Both the position numbers and the translations under genes were made by a program. 9,812 bases of DNA from Treponema sp. (lineage in GTDB: Bacteria > Spirochaetota > Spirochaetia > Treponematales > Breznakiellaceae), in assembly GCA_031266095.1 (NCBI GenBank), contig JAISBR010000140.1:1-9812 (forward strand), in the 5' to 3' direction. This document shows positions 6,795 through 9,812 of this stretch, piece after piece. The first letter of the stretch is position 1. Every line of letters begins with the position of its first letter. Below the pieces are notes generated by a model. That model searched no databases and was not told the origin of the DNA. It worked only from the letters and a program-made list of their open reading frames with translations.

Positions 6795-6824
6795 TTGACG
6801 TGTGAACGTGGAGGTATGGACGGT

Positions 6825-8330
6825 ATGGGTGAGCGGTATATCCTCGAAATGAAGTCCATCAATAAATCCTTCTTCGGTACCAAGGTGCTGTCTGACGCGG
6901 ATTTTAACGTTAAACCGGGGGAACTCCACGCTCTGGTGGGGGAAAATGGCGCCGGGAAGTCAACGCTGATGAAGATTATTATGGGTATTTATTCGGCGGA
7001 CAGCGGGGAAATTGCCTTTGAGGGGAAACCCGTATTCATACGCGGCGCCAGAGAAGCCCTGAGAACGGGTATTTCTATGATACATCAAGAGCTTAACCCC
7101 ATCATGGAAATGACAATCGCCGAGAATATATTTGTCGGGCGGGAAAAGCGCGTCAAGGGGACTCCCTTCCTGAATCGCAGGCAGCTCAACGCGGATACCC
7201 TTGCCCTGTTAAAAGAATACAATATGGACCGGAAAATCTCCCCGTCCATGAAGATGAAAGCCCTGAACATTGCCCAAATTCAGATGATCGAGATAATCAA
7301 GGCGGTTTCCTACAACGCCAAATTGATAATCATGGATGAACCTACCTCATCGCTTACCTCCAACGAGACTGAAGAACTCTTCAAGACCATTACCCTGCTT
7401 AAAGAGCGGGAGGTTGGAATTGTCTATATTTCCCACCGGATTGAGGAAGTGGTACAACTGGCTGACCGGATTTCGGTACTCCGCGACGGCGCGGTTGTCG
7501 GCTGCTTTGACCGGAATCAGGTCGAGCCGGGTAAAATCATCAGCCTGATGGTGGGCAGGGAATTGTCCGGCGGCTACCCGGCGAATACCGCCCCCAAGGG
7601 TAACGTGGTATTGGAGATAAAGCATTTTTCGCGGGAAGGGGTGTTTGAGGACATATCCCTGAAAGTACGGGCGGGGGAAATACTGGGCCTTGCCGGACTG
7701 GTCGGCGCCGGGCGGAGTGAAGTGATGCGGGCCCTTGTCGGCTTTGACAGGCCGGATTCCGGGGAAATCTACCTGGAGGGTAAACAGATCTGGATCAGCA
7801 GCCCCCAGGAAGCGAAGAAGAATTATATTTCTCTGGCTCCTGAAGATCGAAAGGCTCTGGGCCTGGTGCTTTGCCGGAGTGTCAAGGAAAATATAGCCCT
7901 AAAAAACGAGGATCTGTTTTCAAGGGCCGGTTTTCTTAACCACATAAAAGAACGGAATATCTGCAACAAAAAGGCCGATGAGATGACGGTTAAGCGGAAT
8001 AGTATAGCCGATATGGTGGTCAATCTTTCGGGGGGCAATCAGCAAAAAGTCGTACTGGCAAAGTGCCTTATGTCCAGGCCTAAGGTCATTATTCTTGATG
8101 AACCGACCAGGGGCATTGACGTAGGGGCCAAGTTTAGTATCTACAACATGATGACCGAACTGACCAAACAGGGAATCGCGATCATCATGATTTCCTCTGA
8201 AATGCCGGAGTTGATAGGTATGAGCGATCGGATCATGGTTATGTCCAACGGCAGAATAAGGGGCGAATACAATGAAAAGAGCGAAATTTCTCAGGAATCC
8301 ATTTTGAAATTGGCCTTGGAGGGTGTTTGA
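6825..8330 (+). CDS. Sugar ABC transporter ATP-binding protein (RbsA/MglA family)
   Basis: This is the ATPase of a ribose/galactose-type (CUT2) sugar importer, with two nucleotide-binding domains fused in 501 residues, the usual length. Domain 1 has Walker A GENGAGKST at 39-47, a degenerate signature LNIAQIQ near 147 and Walker B LIIMDEPTSS from 167. Domain 2 has the family-typical altered Walker A GLVGAGRSE at 291-299 (Arg in place of the catalytic Lys), signature NLSGGNQQK from 400 and Walker B VIILDEPTRGID from 421. The start at 6825 is chosen because GGAGG (6810-6814) sits 10 nt upstream; the ATG at 6816 is too close to it. An in-frame GTG at 6753 would add 24 residues with no homology and would run through the O2 site. 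One base separates the stop from the permease start, so the two are co-translated. The sugar cannot be assigned from the ATPase. Confidence 0.92.
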   Translation: MGERYILEMKSINKSFFGTKVLSDADFNVKPGELHALVGENGAGKSTLMKIIMGIYSADSGEIAFEGKPVFIRGAREALRTGISMIHQELNPIMEMTIAENIFVGREKRVKGTPFLNRRQLNADTLALLKEYNMDRKISPSMKMKALNIAQIQMIEIIKAVSYNAKLIIMDEPTSSLTSNETEELFKTITLLKEREVGIVYISHRIEEVVQLADRISVLRDGAVVGCFDRNQVEPGKIISLMVGRELSGGYPANTAPKGNVVLEIKHFSREGVFEDISLKVRAGEILGLAGLVGAGRSEVMRALVGFDRPDSGEIYLEGKQIWISSPQEAKKNYISLAPEDRKALGLVLCRSVKENIALKNEDLFSRAGFLNHIKERNICNKKADEMTVKRNSIADMVVNLSGGNQQKVVLAKCLMSRPKVIILDEPTRGIDVGAKFSIYNMMTELTKQGIAIIMISSEMPELIGMSDRIMVMSNGRIRGEYNEKSEISQESILKLALEGV

Positions 8331-8331
8331 G

Positions 8332-9318
8332 ATGAATATTTCCAGCATTGACAGAAGAAAAGTTTTGGAGATGATTCAGCGTTTCGGCCTTTTCTTTGTA
8401 ATTATTTTAATGGTGCTGCTTATGCGCTTTGTGCTGGAACCCATTATTATTCCGGACAGGCCCCCCGTATTTCTTACCGGCGGAAATATCGTAAATGTTT
8501 TGCGTCAGGTTTCCATGAACGGAATCATGGCTGTGGGTATTACTTTTGTAATTCTCACCGGCGGCATTGATCTTTCCATCGGCGCAATTGTGGCGGTTAC
8601 CAGCGTTATTGCCGGCTACCATCTGGATCATGGCGGTACCTGGCAGATGGCTTTTGCGCTGGGCATGACCGGCGCTCTTATTTTTGGCATAACCAACGGG
8701 ATTCTTATCGCGGTTGGCGGGCTTCCGCCGTTTATCGCGACTCTCGCTACCCAGGCTATCGCCCGGGGCTTCGCCCTGGTTTATTCTAACGGCCGGCCTT
8801 ATCTTATTCTGGATGATAAATTCCTCAATATAGGCAAGGGCAGTTCCCTGGGGATTCCAAACCCTATCTGGCTTTTGCTGACTGTCTGTCTTTTGGCGTA
8901 TATCGTACTTACTTTTACGGTTTTTGGACGCCATGTCTATGCCTTTGGCGGTAATCGTCAGGCGGCAAAACTTGCGGGGGTACGGATCAAGCTTGTTGAG
9001 ATAGCCGTCTATGTTATCGCCGGGGTGCTTGCCGGGCTTACGGCGATTATTCTTACCGCCCGTATCAGTTCGGGCCAGCCGACGGCGGGCCAGGGCTACG
9101 AGCTTGACGCTATTGCCGCCGCCGCTATAGGCGGTACCAGCATGATTGGCGGCTCAGGCACGGTGGGCGGTACCATTATGGGATTCATCATTATCGGTAT
9201 TATGATAAACTCTATGACCTTGCTGGGCGTGTCCTCTTATTATCAACAGATTGTAAAAGGCTTCATCATTATAGCAGCGGTTATGCTGGACATGGTCATC
9301 AAGCGGAGAGGAAAATAA
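8332..9318 (+). CDS. Sugar ABC transporter permease (RbsC family)
   Basis: This is an inner-membrane permease of a CUT2 sugar importer with 328 residues and about eight to ten hydrophobic segments, including residues 18-34, 64-76, 83-96, 106-130, 180-198, 222-243 and 283-299. The family signature GGIDLS lies at 77-82. The cytoplasmic loop GGNRQAAKLAGVRI (206-219), which contacts the ATPase, is present, as is the Gly-rich IGGTSMIGGSGTVGG (266-280). The ATG at 8332 has GGAGGG (8318-8323) eight bases upstream, inside the end of the ATPase gene. A GTG at 8323 in the same frame would overlap that ribosome-binding site and is less likely. The gene follows the ATPase after one base and precedes the binding-protein gene by 81 bp. 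It is complete and shows nothing abnormal. Confidence 0.92.
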   Translation: MNISSIDRRKVLEMIQRFGLFFVIILMVLLMRFVLEPIIIPDRPPVFLTGGNIVNVLRQVSMNGIMAVGITFVILTGGIDLSIGAIVAVTSVIAGYHLDHGGTWQMAFALGMTGALIFGITNGILIAVGGLPPFIATLATQAIARGFALVYSNGRPYLILDDKFLNIGKGSSLGIPNPIWLLLTVCLLAYIVLTFTVFGRHVYAFGGNRQAAKLAGVRIKLVEIAVYVIAGVLAGLTAIILTARISSGQPTAGQGYELDAIAAAAIGGTSMIGGSGTVGGTIMGFIIIGIMINSMTLLGVSSYYQQIVKGFIIIAAVMLDMVIKRRGK

Positions 9319-9342
9319 TAGCGTTAATGTGAATAAGGGTTT

Positions 9343-9362
9343 TCTAAAAATTTTATTTTAGA
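9343..9362 (+). repeat. AT-rich hairpin between permease and binding-protein genes
   Basis: TCTAAAA (9343-9349), loop ATTTTA, then TTTTAGA (9356-9362) forms a weak 7-bp stem. It sits in the 81-bp gap before the binding-protein gene. Such intercistronic hairpins can stabilise mRNA and raise binding-protein levels relative to the membrane subunits. That role is inferred, and AT-rich sequence can give such stems by chance. Confidence 0.3.
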
Positions 9363-9399
9363 GATACCCAATTATACTTTTTTCCCAGGAGGAATAAGG

Positions 9400-9812
9400 A
9401 TGAAAAAGAAAGTTGGTGTAATCGTTCTTGGTTTGATGGTACTTTTGGCCGCGAACCTCGTGGCCGGAGGCGGCCGGCAGCAGACATCAGGCGGAGCAAG
9501 AAAATGGCGCATCGCTTTTTTGGCAAAGGGCAACATGGATGTGTTTGTAAAAAACATTTCCGACGCGGCTCTCAGGCGGGGACAGGAACTTTCCGATAAG
9601 TGTACGGTTACGGTATTTGATGCCGAAGGCGACATGAACAAGCAGATTCAGCAGGCGGAAGACGCGATAACACAGCGCTTTGACGCTATCGTCCTTATCG
9701 CCGTTGACTACGACGGAAGCGCGCCGATTATCGACATGGCGGAGAGGGCGGGAATCCTTCTTGTCGGCGATAATACCACCACAAATAATATCAGCAAAGT
9801 AACCTATGTCGG
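9400..9812 (+). CDS. Periplasmic sugar-binding protein (RbsB family), truncated by window end
   Basis: This is the substrate-binding subunit of the ABC importer. Only the first 137 residues are in the window, and the frame is open at the end. AGGAGG (9387-9392) lies seven bases before the ATG, the strongest ribosome-binding site of the operon, consistent with the excess of binding protein usual in such systems. Residues 1-22 form a signal peptide (KKK, then a VIVLGLMVLLAANLVA core) with likely cleavage at LVA/GGG. There is no lipobox Cys, so the mature protein should be soluble in the periplasm. From residue 36 the protein reads WRIAFLAKGN, followed by an Asp/Glu- and Gln-rich helix (DMNKQIQQAEDAI) and FDAIVLIAVD. 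This is the periplasmic-binding-protein type 1 fold of RbsB and LacI-like proteins. The order ATPase-permease-binding protein resembles rbsACB rather than mglBAC. The sugar specificity cannot be read from this fragment. Confidence 0.88.
   Translation, partial: MKKKVGVIVLGLMVLLAANLVAGGGRQQTSGGARKWRIAFLAKGNMDVFVKNISDAALRRGQELSDKCTVTVFDAEGDMNKQIQQAEDAITQRFDAIVLIAVDYDGSAPIIDMAERAGILLVGDNTTTNNISKVTYV

Noticed and set aside
6753..6824. GTG-initiated N-terminal extension of the ABC ATPase
   Set aside because: The residues are unlike the family N-terminus, and the segment contains the O2 operator-like dyad. A good GGAGG precedes the ATG at 6825.
9350..9378. Internal promoter before the binding-protein gene (ATTTTA, 17 bp, TATACT)
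   Set aside because: The -10 is acceptable but the -35 is poor, and the gene is already served by the operon promoter.

Overview
The window looks like a spirochaete chromosome, most likely a Treponema of the termite-gut type. This is inferred from three things: moderate GC content, a Wzi-like outer-membrane barrel gene, and a sugar-binding protein whose signal peptide ends in AGGG rather than a lipobox Cys. No rRNA or other phylogenetic marker is present, so the assignment is tentative.

Layout. (1) Bases 1-442 hold the 3' end of an IS4-type transposase gene with an intact YREK motif, broken by a +1 frameshift. (2) Bases 475-2346 (minus) encode a signal-peptide-bearing, Wzi-like outer-membrane beta-barrel whose stop codon lies 32 bp from the end of the transposase gene. 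(3) A 149-bp divergent promoter region leads to an alpha-glucan phosphorylase of the DUF3417 type at 2496-5042 (plus). Its best promoter lies so close to the start codon that the mRNA may be leaderless. (4) A 308-bp convergent spacer contains two hairpins, one a perfect 13-bp stem. (5) Bases 5351-6559 (minus) encode a 402-residue cupin related to class I mannose-6-phosphate isomerases. (6) Diverging from it is a sugar ABC operon in the order ATPase (6825-8330), permease (8332-9318), periplasmic binding protein (9400 to the window end, truncated by the window).

The 265-bp region between the cupin gene and the ABC operon is the richest regulatory stretch. It has a near-consensus sigma70 promoter (TTGACA, 17 bp, TATGAT) and two 16-bp CG-centred dyads of LacI/GalR operator type, one inside the promoter spacer and one 135 bp downstream in the leader. 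A 10-bp hairpin lies between them.

Taken together, the locus suggests sugar uptake through the ABC transporter, possible isomerisation of a sugar or sugar phosphate by the PMI-like cupin, and storage-glucan mobilisation to glucose-1-phosphate by the phosphorylase. The two divergent transcription units at 6560-6824 probably share control by a LacI-family repressor encoded outside the window. No tRNA, rRNA, CRISPR array, prophage or defence system was seen. The coding content is mostly ordinary metabolism and transport, and the points of interest are regulatory and IS-related.
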